Notes under the pieces: generated by a model
Seen by the model: the letters and a program-made list of their open reading frames with translations, nothing else
The model's database searches: none
Told to the model about the DNA's origin: nothing
Program-made: the position numbers and the translations under genes
Assembly (NCBI RefSeq): GCF_008107635.1
Contig: NZ_SDGZ01000013.1
Coordinates: 62,001 to 126,000 of the forward strand
DNA: 64,000 nucleotides
Reading direction: 5' to 3'
Source: Weissella muntiaci
GTDB taxonomy: Bacteria; Bacillota; Bacilli; Lactobacillales; Lactobacillaceae
Shown: piece after piece, positions 17,947 through 27,302 of the stretch
Position numbering within the stretch: the stretch's first letter is position 1
Layout: the number at the start of each line of letters is the position of its first letter

Positions 17947-19032
17947 TTACTTCTCAATTACAATTAAGTCGGTCGAAATACCACTAGTCAAGTTTTCGCT
18001 AGTGCTTCCAGTCAGAATGATATCATCTTCGATTCTAACCCCACCCAAACCAGCAACATAAATTCCAGGCTCAATGGTCAGCAACATTCCTTCAGCCAAC
18101 ACATCTGCCTCGCTTGCACGCGCCGAAATCACTGGTCCCTCGTGAATATCTAATCCGATTCCGTGACCAGTTGAGTGATTAAATTCCTTGCCATAGCCAG
18201 CCGCCGTGATAATATCACGTGCGACTGCATCTAGATCCTTAGCCAGCATTCCGGCCTTTGTGGCAAGGATGGTTGCATCTAGTGCCTGCTTGGTAACCTC
18301 ATAAATTTTCTTGGCTTCAGGTGCAATCTCACCAAAAGCCAACGTTCTCGTAATATCAGAGGTATATCCATCCACATAGTAGCCAAAGTCAATTGTAACT
18401 AGTTCACCAGCCTCAATCACCTTTTCTGTTGAAGTACCATGGGGCAAAGCGCTTCGGAATCCCGAAGCAACAATTGTATCAAAGGATGGCTTCTCTGCGC
18501 CCTTACTCTTAATAATTTGATCCAACAAATTCGCAACTTCGCGCTCTGTCATGCCTACATGTAACTGAGGTAAGAGCTCATTAAATGCTGCAACCGATAC
18601 GTCAGCTGCCTTGCGTAACTTCACCAGTTCATCTGGCTCTTTAACTTCTCGAATCATTTCAAGTAAAGCTGGAACAGGGGCAATATCCTCACCATCAAAG
18701 GTCTCGTCAATTACATCAAAATCACGGTAGGTGATCGTATCCTCAAAGCCGAGGCGTGCGATTTTGTACCGCTTAGCCGCCATCATTGCAACACCAAAAT
18801 AATCACGTGTAATCAATAACTCGATGCCCTCTGGTAGCGCATTTCGATATGCTTCTTCATAACGCCCATCAGTAATCAAAGCTGCGCCATTTTTTCCGAC
18901 TAACACAACGCCATCACCAGTTCCACCATCGAAACCAGTTAAATACTTCATATTAACTCCATCAGTAATTAACAATCCATCAATTGCTAACTTATCAAAT
19001 GTCTGCCTAACTAAGTCTAAACGTGATGCCAT
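17947..19032 (-). CDS. pepQ: M24 family Xaa-Pro peptidase
   Basis: A 361-residue metallopeptidase that cleaves X-Pro bonds in the cytoplasm, either a prolidase (PepQ) or an aminopeptidase P (PepP). The creatinase-like N-terminal domain spans residues 1-125. The pita-bread domain has the two metal Asp residues in DFGYYVDGYTSDITR near residue 217, the His in HSTGHGIGLDIHE near residue 284 and Glu residues in TIEPGIYV and RIEDD. The ATG at 19032 is preferred over a GTG three codons upstream because GAGG lies eight bases before it. It is the first gene of the six-gene run. Confidence 0.92.
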   Translation of the reverse strand: MASRLDLVRQTFDKLAIDGLLITDGVNMKYLTGFDGGTGDGVVLVGKNGAALITDGRYEEAYRNALPEGIELLITRDYFGVAMMAAKRYKIARLGFEDTITYRDFDVIDETFDGEDIAPVPALLEMIREVKEPDELVKLRKAADVSVAAFNELLPQLHVGMTEREVANLLDQIIKSKGAEKPSFDTIVASGFRSALPHGTSTEKVIEAGELVTIDFGYYVDGYTSDITRTLAFGEIAPEAKKIYEVTKQALDATILATKAGMLAKDLDAVARDIITAAGYGKEFNHSTGHGIGLDIHEGPVISARASEADVLAEGMLLTIEPGIYVAGLGGVRIEDDIILTGSTSENLTSGISTDLIVIEK

Positions 19033-19060
19033 ATCATTCACCTCATTCTCATTTATGTCA

Positions 19061-19066
19061 ATTATA
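19061..19066 (-). promoter_or_regulatory. Promoter of the M24 peptidase run
   Basis: TGATATAAT forms an extended -10 (TATAAT at 19066-19061) in front of the peptidase gene; no good -35 is seen. Confidence 0.5.
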
Positions 19067-19109
19067 TCAACTATTTATAGGTCCGCGTCGTTGACCTTAC
19101 ATTTATTTA

Positions 19110-19949
19110 CTATATACCAAAAGTTCCGCCATGAACCTCCGTGACATTGGTCGTCACAATAAAGGCATTCTCATCTACATCATGGATTAACCTAAGTAAA
19201 TGAGCATAATTACTATTATCAACCATTACCATCAACATATCTTTGTCATTATCAGTATAGCCACCCTGAACATTAAACACCGTCAAACTATGTTCTTCAT
19301 CTAGCAGCATTGCTCTAATTTCGTCCAGTTTATGGTTACTCATAATCGTTACTTGATGCTTTAAGTCTAGCCCAGTCTCAATATAACGCATCACCATTGA
19401 TGTGATTACCAAAGAAAAAGCTGCCAAGAAAAATGCATTTGTACCAGCCACAAATAAATTAAAGAACGTTACGACTAGATCAATTGCCAGCAATGATTTA
19501 GCCGGGTTAATGCGCCAATATTTCTTCAAGATCATTGGTGGGACCGTTGTACCACCACTCGACGCCTCTAGTCGATACAGAATTGCAATTCCGGTCGCAA
19601 AGATTGCACCACCAATAATTACTGCCAGCACTGAATCCTCAACTAATTTAAAACTCGGTGTAACAAACAAGAGTAGCGGCAACATAAAACTTCCGAAAAT
19701 TATGTTCCGGACGGTCGTTCGATTTAGGAAGATCGCCGCAATAATAATCATGATTGTGTTAATAATTAACACGGTCAACGCACGATTGATTCCAAATGTT
19801 GCATCCAATAAAATTGCAATTCCAGTTGCGCCCCCCGCTGCTACATTAATTGGTGCATAAAAGAAATTAATTGCAATTGCAATAATCTCCAGTGCAACAA
19901 TAATTGCAATCAATTGAAACCAAAGCTGTTTACTTAGTCGTTTTTTCAT
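19110..19949 (-). CDS. YitT family membrane protein
   Basis: A 279-residue protein with five predicted membrane spans in residues 10-185 (DUF161), including the family segment GGATGIAILLDATFGI, followed by a cytoplasmic DUF2179 domain (residues 200-275) with TEVHGGTFGI at the end. The family is widespread in Firmicutes with no settled function; some members bind nucleotides through the soluble domain. It is a single-gene unit with no clear terminator before the peptidase promoter. Confidence 0.92.
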   Translation of the reverse strand: MKKRLSKQLWFQLIAIIVALEIIAIAINFFYAPINVAAGGATGIAILLDATFGINRALTVLIINTIMIIIAAIFLNRTTVRNIIFGSFMLPLLLFVTPSFKLVEDSVLAVIIGGAIFATGIAILYRLEASSGGTTVPPMILKKYWRINPAKSLLAIDLVVTFFNLFVAGTNAFFLAAFSLVITSMVMRYIETGLDLKHQVTIMSNHKLDEIRAMLLDEEHSLTVFNVQGGYTDNDKDMLMVMVDNSNYAHLLRLIHDVDENAFIVTTNVTEVHGGTFGI

Positions 19950-20122
19950 ATTACTCCCTATGGTTGTTTGATTTGTTCTATTTCACAAGTCAGCTGTATG
20001 CCAATTTTAAGTCCTTTTACTTTATTCATTATATTAAGTGTACGATAATTATGGCAGTTACGGCAATAAGTTTACATAAATATAGCCGGCTGTAAAAGCA
20101 AGTTTAACTAAAGTGCCTGAAA

Positions 20123-20159
20123 AAAAACAAACCGTGCGCCAAAGCGCTCGATTTGTTTA
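20123..20159 (-). terminator. Terminator of the amino acid permease gene
   Basis: An imperfect stem AAACAAACCGTGCGC with GCGCTCGATTTGTTT lies directly after the permease stop. Confidence 0.6.
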
Positions 20160-20164
20160 CTTAA

Positions 20165-21511
20165 TCAACTATTCTTTTGATCTTTGCGATGCATGATAAA
20201 GTACATTGGTAACCCAAGCAATGTAAGTCCCAAACCAATCATAGCCAAATCAAATTGACTCATTAGCGTCATGACAACAATGAATACCCCACCAATAATT
20301 GCAACTAATGGGATCCATGGATACAACGGAACCTTATATGGTCGGAACAAATCAGGTTCTTTGTGCCGTAGCCGAATAACAGCAACAAAGACCAAGATAT
20401 AAAAGATCCAAATCACGAATATCAACATATCCGTTAATTGATCGAAACCACCTCGCAACATTAAGATTATCGATAGAGTAACCTGAAAAAGTCCAGCTAT
20501 ATAAGGAATTTGAAAACGATTTAGCCGAACAAAATATTTAGAGAATGGTAATTCATTTTCCTTCGCCATTGCATAAGGCAACCGCATTCCGGTCATTGTA
20601 TATCCATTTAATGTTCCATAGATTGAAACCAAAATTCCAATTGTTACCAACTTCCCACCAAAATCGCCAAAGATGACATTGGCCACGTCCATTGATGTAT
20701 TTTCATTACCGGCAATCGCATGTAGTGGCAAAGTATGTAGAAATACAAAGTTAACCAATAAATAAATCACCATAATTCCGATCAACCCACCAGCGATTGC
20801 GCGTGGTAAATCACGTGATGGATTTTTCATTTCCCCAGCAATGTTACCCACGTGAATCCAGCCATCGTAAGCATACATCGTTGCTAGTAAGCCCGCACCC
20901 ATCGCAGTTGCAAAACCACCAGTACCAGCACCCTCGGTTACAGGGAAAATACTAACTGTCACGCCACCTGACTGAAGTAGCCCAAAAATTATTATCAAGG
21001 CCAACGGAATTAGCTTGAAAAAGAGTGTTAACGCTTGAAACTGTCCCGCAATTTTAGAACCTAAGAAGTTAATTCCCGTCACTGACAGCAATGCCAAAAT
21101 CCCCACTGGTACAACTGCGTTCGTTCCTAAGTGGAATAAATTGACTACTTGGGTTCCGAAGATAATTCCCTTTGCTGCAATACTTGCCGGAAAATAAATA
21201 ATTACCTGCGCCCATCCTAATAAATAACTTGGGATTTTACCATAGGCTCGCTCAATATAAACCAGCATTCCACCAGTCTCAGGGATTGCTGCTGCTAGTT
21301 CTGCACCAGTTAGTCCCGCTGCAATACTGATTAACCCCCCGAAGAACCAGACAAACATTGACATACTTGTTGATCCAGTCCCTTGTGCCACCGTTGAGGC
21401 TTTAAAAAATACACCGGCCCCGATGACGGTTCCCATAACCGTTGAAATGGCTGGAATTAAAGTCATCGTTCGCCTTAATTGGTTAGCATCTGTTCCTACT
21501 TCTTCACTCAT
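20165..21511 (-). CDS. APC family amino acid permease
   Basis: A 448-residue secondary transporter with 12 predicted membrane spans. The first span has the family's MGTVIGAGVFFKAS substrate-binding turn, and GGMLVYIERAYGKIPSY follows. It is closest in style to the LAT/serine-threonine exchanger branch of the amino acid-polyamine-organocation family (TMYAYDGWIHVGNIAGEMKNP near residue 210). Substrate cannot be set from sequence. AAGGGTG precedes the ATG. Single-gene unit. Confidence 0.92.
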   Translation of the reverse strand: MSEEVGTDANQLRRTMTLIPAISTVMGTVIGAGVFFKASTVAQGTGSTSMSMFVWFFGGLISIAAGLTGAELAAAIPETGGMLVYIERAYGKIPSYLLGWAQVIIYFPASIAAKGIIFGTQVVNLFHLGTNAVVPVGILALLSVTGINFLGSKIAGQFQALTLFFKLIPLALIIIFGLLQSGGVTVSIFPVTEGAGTGGFATAMGAGLLATMYAYDGWIHVGNIAGEMKNPSRDLPRAIAGGLIGIMVIYLLVNFVFLHTLPLHAIAGNENTSMDVANVIFGDFGGKLVTIGILVSIYGTLNGYTMTGMRLPYAMAKENELPFSKYFVRLNRFQIPYIAGLFQVTLSIILMLRGGFDQLTDMLIFVIWIFYILVFVAVIRLRHKEPDLFRPYKVPLYPWIPLVAIIGGVFIVVMTLMSQFDLAMIGLGLTLLGLPMYFIMHRKDQKNS

Positions 21512-21726
21512 TGTACACCCTTGATTTGTATATTTTATTGATCCTCATTCATGGTCAAAATTAGATAGTAACCTTAAATCAGGCAATAATTTTGCATTAC
21601 AAATCACTCCTTAAAAGTTTTCATAATAATTAGTATAGTCTTAGCATTCGATTCACGCAAAAAACTATTCTAGCATGCTTCTTTGCCAGCTGCAAAAAAC
21701 CGATGTGCGTAACTAAAATCTTAAAA

Positions 21727-21757
21727 AAAGAACATACGCCACCAGCGTATGTTCTTC
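21727..21757 (-). terminator. Terminator of the LPQTD adhesin gene
   Basis: AAGAACATACGC pairs with GCGTATGTTCTT just after the adhesin stop. Confidence 0.8.
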
Positions 21758-21762
21758 ATCTA

Positions 21763-23934
21763 TTAATGTTCACGTTTCAATGCGCCAAAACCAATTATCG
21801 ACAGAATCCCAATTCCTAACAAGGATAGGTAGCTAGTTAGATTTAGGTCCGTCTGCGGTAACTCCTTTTGACTGTTTGTTCCCTCATTTGGCATCTCAGG
21901 GTTTAACGGTTCCAACGGTGGCTCTGGTGTCACCGTCGGATGTGCCTCCAAAGTATTGGTAAAGTCATTCCCTGTCTGTTCACCCGCATAATTTGCTACA
22001 GGCTCTTCTTTAACAGTGTAATGATATTGATTTCCGTTACGATCAAACTTTGCCAGATCAGTAAAATGATATTGCCAGCCATTTGTCGCAGTTGCCGTTG
22101 TTTGTTTGATCTTCAAACCATTCTGATATAAATCAACCGTAATCGAACTTGGTCGTAACTTTGCAGCATCATCATTATCCTGCCAATACTTCTTACCAGA
22201 TAATTCTGTCGCCTGACTATTATACATAATCAAATCAACTGCTGCTTCTTGACCATTTACAACTGTAAAGGGGTTTGGCGTTGAGTCCACGGCATAACCG
22301 TTTGGGGCGCTTGTCTCAATGAAGGCATACTTTCCTGGTGCCAATAACCCCGAGTTTACTATTCCCTGGGTGTTCGTCTTCAAATCATTGATAACGAGTT
22401 TGCCATCACTATCAACAATCTTAAAGGTTGCTCCTTCCAGCGGATTACCAGTCTTACGATCTAACTTTTGTAACACCGCCGAGCCACTCAATAAAGTTGT
22501 TGCATCGTTACTATAAATCGTTGATCCGGCATACGAATATCCAGCACGATTAACAACTTTATCACCAACATGCGCCTGTGAATTGTCATATTGCACGGCA
22601 AATTTAATTTCTCTACTATCGCCTTGTGCAATATCTTCTTGCAAAGTGTAAGATATCGTATTCTTCTCTGCATCATACACTCCAGCACTAAAGCCTTGAT
22701 GCTCCGTTGTGCTAAGGTATTTTGTATGCGCTGGCAACGGATCTGTCACAACCGTCCCTGCCTTCAGCGTACCATTATTATTCGACAACTTTAATGTATA
22801 TAACAAAGACGAGCTATTTGTGGTAAGTACCGCATGATCAACAGTTTTTCTAAGACTCGTTGCACCGGTTGTCGCCTCGTGCATGATCAATGGTACATTT
22901 GCCTCATAAAGAACACTGTTTTGTCCATTGCTCATGGTTGCATGATTATAACGCGTACCAAAATTTTCTTCGTTTAGACCACTATCAACTGCGGCCCCAT
23001 ATGATATTGCGTAGGATTGGTCAGATGTTACCTTCCCAAAATTAATTGAGAACGTACTTGCTGTACTAGTTATTTTATCAGCAAATTGTCCCGTCACATA
23101 CTCAACTCCAGCAATATTACCTTGGGTGTCCCAGTTGATCCTATAAATCTTCAAATGTTGAATATCTGTACTATCACCACTAGCACTTGGAAAAATACTA
23201 TATGAATCTGCCAGGGACAACCCTTTTGGCATGGTGTCTGTGATTGTCAGATTGTCGTAATTTTGCTGATTGTAGTTAACTACCAGTGCGAAATTATTTG
23301 AACCTGGATCAGTTGGCGACATCACATATTTTTGTTGTCCGTCAATATTTAATGAGTTCGCGTTACTATACTTTGTAAATGCTGGGCTTCCAACACCATC
23401 TGGATGCGTCTGCGAAACTGTCTGATCCGAGCTGACAACCTTGTTACCTTGAATCAAATTCGTCGAGAAATTGACCATCGGTGGCACGATTGAATTATCA
23501 GTAAAATATGGCGCGCGGAACTGCACATTAAAGGTATACCCATTCGCCTCATTTGGATCAATCTTATTGACATCATACTTTACATGCAAAAGGTAGTTAC
23601 CTTGACTATCCGTGGTGTAAGCCGGATCTGCTAAATAAAATGGATCCTCCAATCCAAGCATCGATGTTAATTGCTCAGGATCCGCAACAATCTTTTGCGG
23701 AATTACAACCTCAATCTCATCATCCGCGGTTAGCTTACCTGCAGATGCAGCCAATGTAACGTTTAATTCAACTAAACCTTTAGAATTAATTACAGTCGGT
23801 CCTGACAGTGTCACACCTGGATCATCACCAGCCTTTGCTAAAACCGGCTGCTTAAATACCACGCCGACAATCGTCGCACCCACCAACACTAACAACAACA
23901 CAATTGCCTTAATTTTATCATGTAAATTTTTCAT
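21763..23934 (-). CDS. Sortase-anchored adhesin with SpaA and Cna-B domains
   Basis: A 723-residue cell-wall protein. It has a signal peptide (residues 1-34), a large N-terminal region likely made of adhesin and isopeptide-forming folds (DUF11-like unit with LRKTVDHAVLT near residue 357), a SpaA-type domain starting at LQKLDRKTGNPLEGATFKI near residue 485, a Cna-B domain starting at LSGKKYWQDND near residue 578, a proline-rich spacer (PTVTPEPPLEPLNPEMP) and the sorting signal LPQTD, membrane span and KREH tail. GGAG precedes the ATG. It likely binds host or food-matrix proteins. Pilin or plain adhesin cannot be told apart; no sortase gene is nearby. Confidence 0.9.
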   Translation of the reverse strand: MKNLHDKIKAIVLLLVLVGATIVGVVFKQPVLAKAGDDPGVTLSGPTVINSKGLVELNVTLAASAGKLTADDEIEVVIPQKIVADPEQLTSMLGLEDPFYLADPAYTTDSQGNYLLHVKYDVNKIDPNEANGYTFNVQFRAPYFTDNSIVPPMVNFSTNLIQGNKVVSSDQTVSQTHPDGVGSPAFTKYSNANSLNIDGQQKYVMSPTDPGSNNFALVVNYNQQNYDNLTITDTMPKGLSLADSYSIFPSASGDSTDIQHLKIYRINWDTQGNIAGVEYVTGQFADKITSTASTFSINFGKVTSDQSYAISYGAAVDSGLNEENFGTRYNHATMSNGQNSVLYEANVPLIMHEATTGATSLRKTVDHAVLTTNSSSLLYTLKLSNNNGTLKAGTVVTDPLPAHTKYLSTTEHQGFSAGVYDAEKNTISYTLQEDIAQGDSREIKFAVQYDNSQAHVGDKVVNRAGYSYAGSTIYSNDATTLLSGSAVLQKLDRKTGNPLEGATFKIVDSDGKLVINDLKTNTQGIVNSGLLAPGKYAFIETSAPNGYAVDSTPNPFTVVNGQEAAVDLIMYNSQATELSGKKYWQDNDDAAKLRPSSITVDLYQNGLKIKQTTATATNGWQYHFTDLAKFDRNGNQYHYTVKEEPVANYAGEQTGNDFTNTLEAHPTVTPEPPLEPLNPEMPNEGTNSQKELPQTDLNLTSYLSLLGIGILSIIGFGALKREH

Positions 23935-23969
23935 TTAAGCTACTCCATTTTTGATTATTCAATATGATA

Positions 23970-24000
23970 ATTATATCACGGACTAGTTTTGTTATATCAA
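23970..24000 (-). promoter_or_regulatory. Promoter of the LPQTD adhesin gene
   Basis: TGATATAAT (TATAAT at 23975-23970) forms an extended -10; TTGATA (24000-23995) lies 19 bases upstream, slightly long for a -35. Confidence 0.55.
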
Positions 24001-24063
24001 AAATAATATTTTCCGAAAAATAAAACTTGCTATTGTAATTATTTATCCTTAAATTTCGCCCTC

Positions 24064-24111
24064 AAAAAAAGCACCGCTAAACTGCGATGCCTTCGTTAAT
24101 CTGCTTTTTTA
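24064..24111 (-). terminator. Terminator of the polysaccharide/CoA-transferase unit
   Basis: AAAAAAAGCA and TGCTTTTTT form the ends of a hairpin with a long, partly paired loop. It lies 60 bases past the CoA-transferase stop. Confidence 0.6.
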
Positions 24112-24171
24112 CGATCATAATTTCAGCTAACGCAAAAAGCTTTAATTTGTATGAATTTGCCCTTACTTATT

Positions 24172-25641
24172 TTACAGACTTGTGCTTCGAAATTTCTCAA
24201 CCCCGTCTGGTACAAAATTCATCTGGCTCAAAATATCCCTTTCAAGGTCGATCCCACCATATATCTCAATTATTTCAATCCGCTGTTGGTTATTATATTT
24301 AAAAATTGCCCGATCAGTTACGAAAAAGACGTTTTGTCGGTTTTGATAGGCCCTTTTCCCCGAAAAGGTGATATGTTCAACCATTGTAACTGCTTTTTTT
24401 ACAAGTCCTTCTTGTTGAATTACAACTCGGCCTTTTTCATAACTTGTTTTTAATCCTTTTGCCGTCATTGTTCCAATAAAGATTATGTTCCTCGTATTGC
24501 TTGCAATGTCGATAAAGCCACCAGCCCCCGATATTGAATGATTGAACGCGGAAACATTTACATTGCCCACTTGGTCAAATTCAGCGAAGCCAAGCACCGC
24601 CGCATCAAGCCCACCACCATCATATAAGTCGAACATACTAGGTTGACTAAATACTGTTAAAGGATTTTTTGCATAACCGAAAAGCATCCCCGATTGAATC
24701 TCACCGCCGATCACTCCTGATTCAACGCTTGTTAAAGCATCAATATTCTTTGCTAGCTTGGCCACCGCCTCTGGATAACGTCCAACACCAAAATTGATCA
24801 AACGGCCTGTCAGATCATAACTCCGCAAAATTTGTAGCGCCTTACTTGCCATCAAATCTCGTAATTGATCTCGAGGTTGTTCAACACCTTGCCCCCGTTC
24901 GCTCTTTTCCGGAAGGCTTTGCCGTACACTCACATAATCAATTAAAGCACTTGGCAAACGATGTACTTTTTGGAGTAATGCTTGATGTGAAATTATTTCG
25001 TCAACTTCTACTAGTACCTTACCGCCACCATTGTGACTAGCTAAGATAATATCTTGCACTTCAATCAAGAGCTCCTCGTTTAAAGCAATATTACCAAGTT
25101 CGTCAGCAAAAGGGACTCGCACAATTGCAAAATCAATCCTGGGCAAAGTAAAAGCCAGATATTCTTCATCTAAAATCTGAACCTTCTTAATTAAATCTGC
25201 GGTCGCTCGTTGGTTCAACTTACCCCCTTCAAGTTCTGGATCAATAAAAGTATTCAGACCTGTCTTCGTTAGATGAACGTTCTGTCCAGCGGCGATGTCT
25301 CTGAACATTTTGCTCACAACACCCTGCGGGTAATTATATGCCTCAAACTCATTCGCCTTAATTAATGGGGTTAGGGCCGTGTGTGGTCCATAAAATCCGC
25401 CTACCACACGCCTTAACAGACCAGTGTGTGCCAAGCGATTAATCCCATTATTCGGACTCGTGGCAACCCCAGAAACATTCCACAACTCCAAAGATTTGGG
25501 ATGTTGAGTTTGTAAATAACGCTGCTCTAATCTCTTTAGAATTCCATCGGGATTAGCTGATCCCATAAACCCCTCAACAACTATCGTTGCGTCATCAAAA
25601 ATTAAGTCGGCAATTTCATTTTCAGTAAGAAAAGTTGTCAT
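24172..25641 (-). CDS. Acyl-CoA:carboxylate CoA-transferase (fused alpha/beta)
   Basis: A 489-residue family I CoA-transferase with both halves in one chain, as in YdiF and propionate CoA-transferases. The alpha half contains SGVATSPNNGINRLAHTGLL; the beta half contains ALTSVESGVIGGEI near residue 310, whose first Glu is the likely catalytic residue that carries the CoA thioester, and GGFIDIASNTRNIIFIG. The ATG at 25641 is chosen because GGGAG lies eight bases upstream. It starts two bases after the acyltransferase stop, so it is in the polysaccharide operon. It could supply acyl-CoA to that acyltransferase, but this is inference from position. Confidence 0.88.
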   Translation of the reverse strand: MTTFLTENEIADLIFDDATIVVEGFMGSANPDGILKRLEQRYLQTQHPKSLELWNVSGVATSPNNGINRLAHTGLLRRVVGGFYGPHTALTPLIKANEFEAYNYPQGVVSKMFRDIAAGQNVHLTKTGLNTFIDPELEGGKLNQRATADLIKKVQILDEEYLAFTLPRIDFAIVRVPFADELGNIALNEELLIEVQDIILASHNGGGKVLVEVDEIISHQALLQKVHRLPSALIDYVSVRQSLPEKSERGQGVEQPRDQLRDLMASKALQILRSYDLTGRLINFGVGRYPEAVAKLAKNIDALTSVESGVIGGEIQSGMLFGYAKNPLTVFSQPSMFDLYDGGGLDAAVLGFAEFDQVGNVNVSAFNHSISGAGGFIDIASNTRNIIFIGTMTAKGLKTSYEKGRVVIQQEGLVKKAVTMVEHITFSGKRAYQNRQNVFFVTDRAIFKYNNQQRIEIIEIYGGIDLERDILSQMNFVPDGVEKFRSTSL

Positions 25642-25643
25642 GA

Positions 25644-26663
25644 TTACTCTCCCAATCCAATATTCAATAACTGCCACTTCGTCAACTTCATCAATCCTAA
25701 GTAAACAAATGATACAATCGTCACGGCCAGTACAATCAACAAATATTCAGTCAGATGGGTTAGTTGAAGTGAGGATTGTTCCAAACAATGAATTATAATG
25801 TCCCCCACCATTAGGTGTGTAAAATAAAATAGTGCTGACAACCTTTTTAGTAATTGTAAAGTTTGCGATCCAACATTAAAATTATGATTCAGAATCCACA
25901 AAAACACTAATGGTGCCAAGACTACTGCCGTGAAAGACACGTCATAAGTATCCTTAAATACCAAGTGATAATGTCGAACTAGGAGCAATTCAAGCTCCCC
26001 ACAGATGAAGAGTAAAACAATGATCCAGCCTCGTGCCAAGTAATCTAAGCGCTCCTTATATTTCACTAGGTAAAAAGACAAGGTTATCCATGAGATACCA
26101 ATCAGCAATGAACAAGCCGGGTAGACAAATTCGACTCCTTTAGCAAGCGATGGGAAATCGTTTAACCAATTTCCATAATAAGTCGTCATAATTCCAACCA
26201 ACAACCCGATTATTCCAACAATATTTGGCACTACCATCTTTGTATGTTTCATAAAATAATAAACAAAGTTTAAGCCCCATAAAACTGAAATCAGATACCA
26301 CGCCGGACCAACGAACATATTGATTCCCCAGACCGAGCGTAAAAGATATGCCACAATTACTAGTAAGCTTTTATCATGCAATTCTGTTATAGCAAGCGGA
26401 ATATATAGTATCGACCAAAAAATAATTAATTGTAAAATCTTAATTGATGTTGCACGAATATACCGATCAGTCTCCTCACCTATACCCAAGCGTTGTACCT
26501 TTCTAAAAAAGAAATACCCCGTAATCATCATAAAAATTGGTACTACAATCTTCCCAAATACATAGGCGACTTGTGGAAAGTAGTTTCCCGAAAAGTGAAT
26601 TAATATTACTAATAGTGCGGCGATAATTCTAAATATATCCAGTGATGCGTTTCTCTTCTTCAT
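25644..26663 (-). CDS. Acyltransferase 3 family membrane protein
   Basis: A 339-residue protein with about ten membrane spans. The N-terminus KKRNASLDIFRIIAALLVILIHF carries the family's conserved Arg and His residues. Such proteins O-acetylate or otherwise acylate exported polysaccharides using acyl-CoA from the cytoplasm. The ATG at 26663 is preferred over a TTG four codons earlier. It lies between the Wzz-like gene and the CoA-transferase gene and probably modifies the polymer made by this cluster. Confidence 0.88.
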   Translation of the reverse strand: MKKRNASLDIFRIIAALLVILIHFSGNYFPQVAYVFGKIVVPIFMMITGYFFFRKVQRLGIGEETDRYIRATSIKILQLIIFWSILYIPLAITELHDKSLLVIVAYLLRSVWGINMFVGPAWYLISVLWGLNFVYYFMKHTKMVVPNIVGIIGLLVGIMTTYYGNWLNDFPSLAKGVEFVYPACSLLIGISWITLSFYLVKYKERLDYLARGWIIVLLFICGELELLLVRHYHLVFKDTYDVSFTAVVLAPLVFLWILNHNFNVGSQTLQLLKRLSALFYFTHLMVGDIIIHCLEQSSLQLTHLTEYLLIVLAVTIVSFVYLGLMKLTKWQLLNIGLGE

Positions 26664-26708
26664 AGTTTCATCCAATATCCAATTGTTTCTATCCCTGCTT
26701 TCACCTAT

Positions 26709-27290
26709 TTAGCGACTTTTTTCAGTTTGCTGATAGGTACGAATTGCCAAGGCCAACAAGGTCAATGTTGAGCCGACAATAAAAATTATTAATCCGGCCA
26801 AAACACTAATTTTGACCACAGAGACATTCTTTGTTTGAACAGTTAAGTTTTTACTATCAATCAAGACTCGTGGCGTGTATTGCTCCCCCACAGCTGATTT
26901 AACAACTGAACCGGTCTCAGATAGAATCGTTTTCCCAATTTCTGTTGTCAGTTGCTTGTCGGTTGAAGATATCCCGATTGTGATTAATTGCGATCCTTCG
27001 ACCCCCTCAACACTGATTGTCTTTGCGATTTTGCTAGCCGTAACTTTCTTTTTACTTACCTGATTGACTTTCTTCGCGACTAATTGGTCATAGGTTCCGG
27101 ACATAATAATGCCTTTCACGGTATCACTGGTCGTTGTATTGTTGTCACTACCTGCATAAGGAATTACCATATCGATTGATGCCGTATAGTTCGAACCATA
27201 GACACTTCTATGTAAAACTTGTCCTGTAAGGATTCCACCAAACAGCGACAAGATAATTAAAATTCCCAATATTTTTAAATTTCGTTTCAT
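26709..27290 (-). CDS. Wzz-like chain length determinant
   Basis: A 193-residue protein with two membrane spans (residues 7-25 and 157-180) flanking an extracytoplasmic domain, the layout of the polysaccharide co-polymerase Wzz/CpsC/EpsB family. It sets polymer length together with the polymerase. It lacks a fused kinase and no separate tyrosine kinase gene is in the cluster. The outer domain includes GVEGSQLITIGISSTDKQLTTEIG, typical of the family. It follows the polymerase gene by 12 bases. Confidence 0.82.
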   Translation of the reverse strand: MKRNLKILGILIILSLFGGILTGQVLHRSVYGSNYTASIDMVIPYAGSDNNTTTSDTVKGIIMSGTYDQLVAKKVNQVSKKKVTASKIAKTISVEGVEGSQLITIGISSTDKQLTTEIGKTILSETGSVVKSAVGEQYTPRVLIDSKNLTVQTKNVSVVKISVLAGLIIFIVGSTLTLLALAIRTYQQTEKSR

Positions 27291-27302
27291 TTTAATAAGA
27301 TC

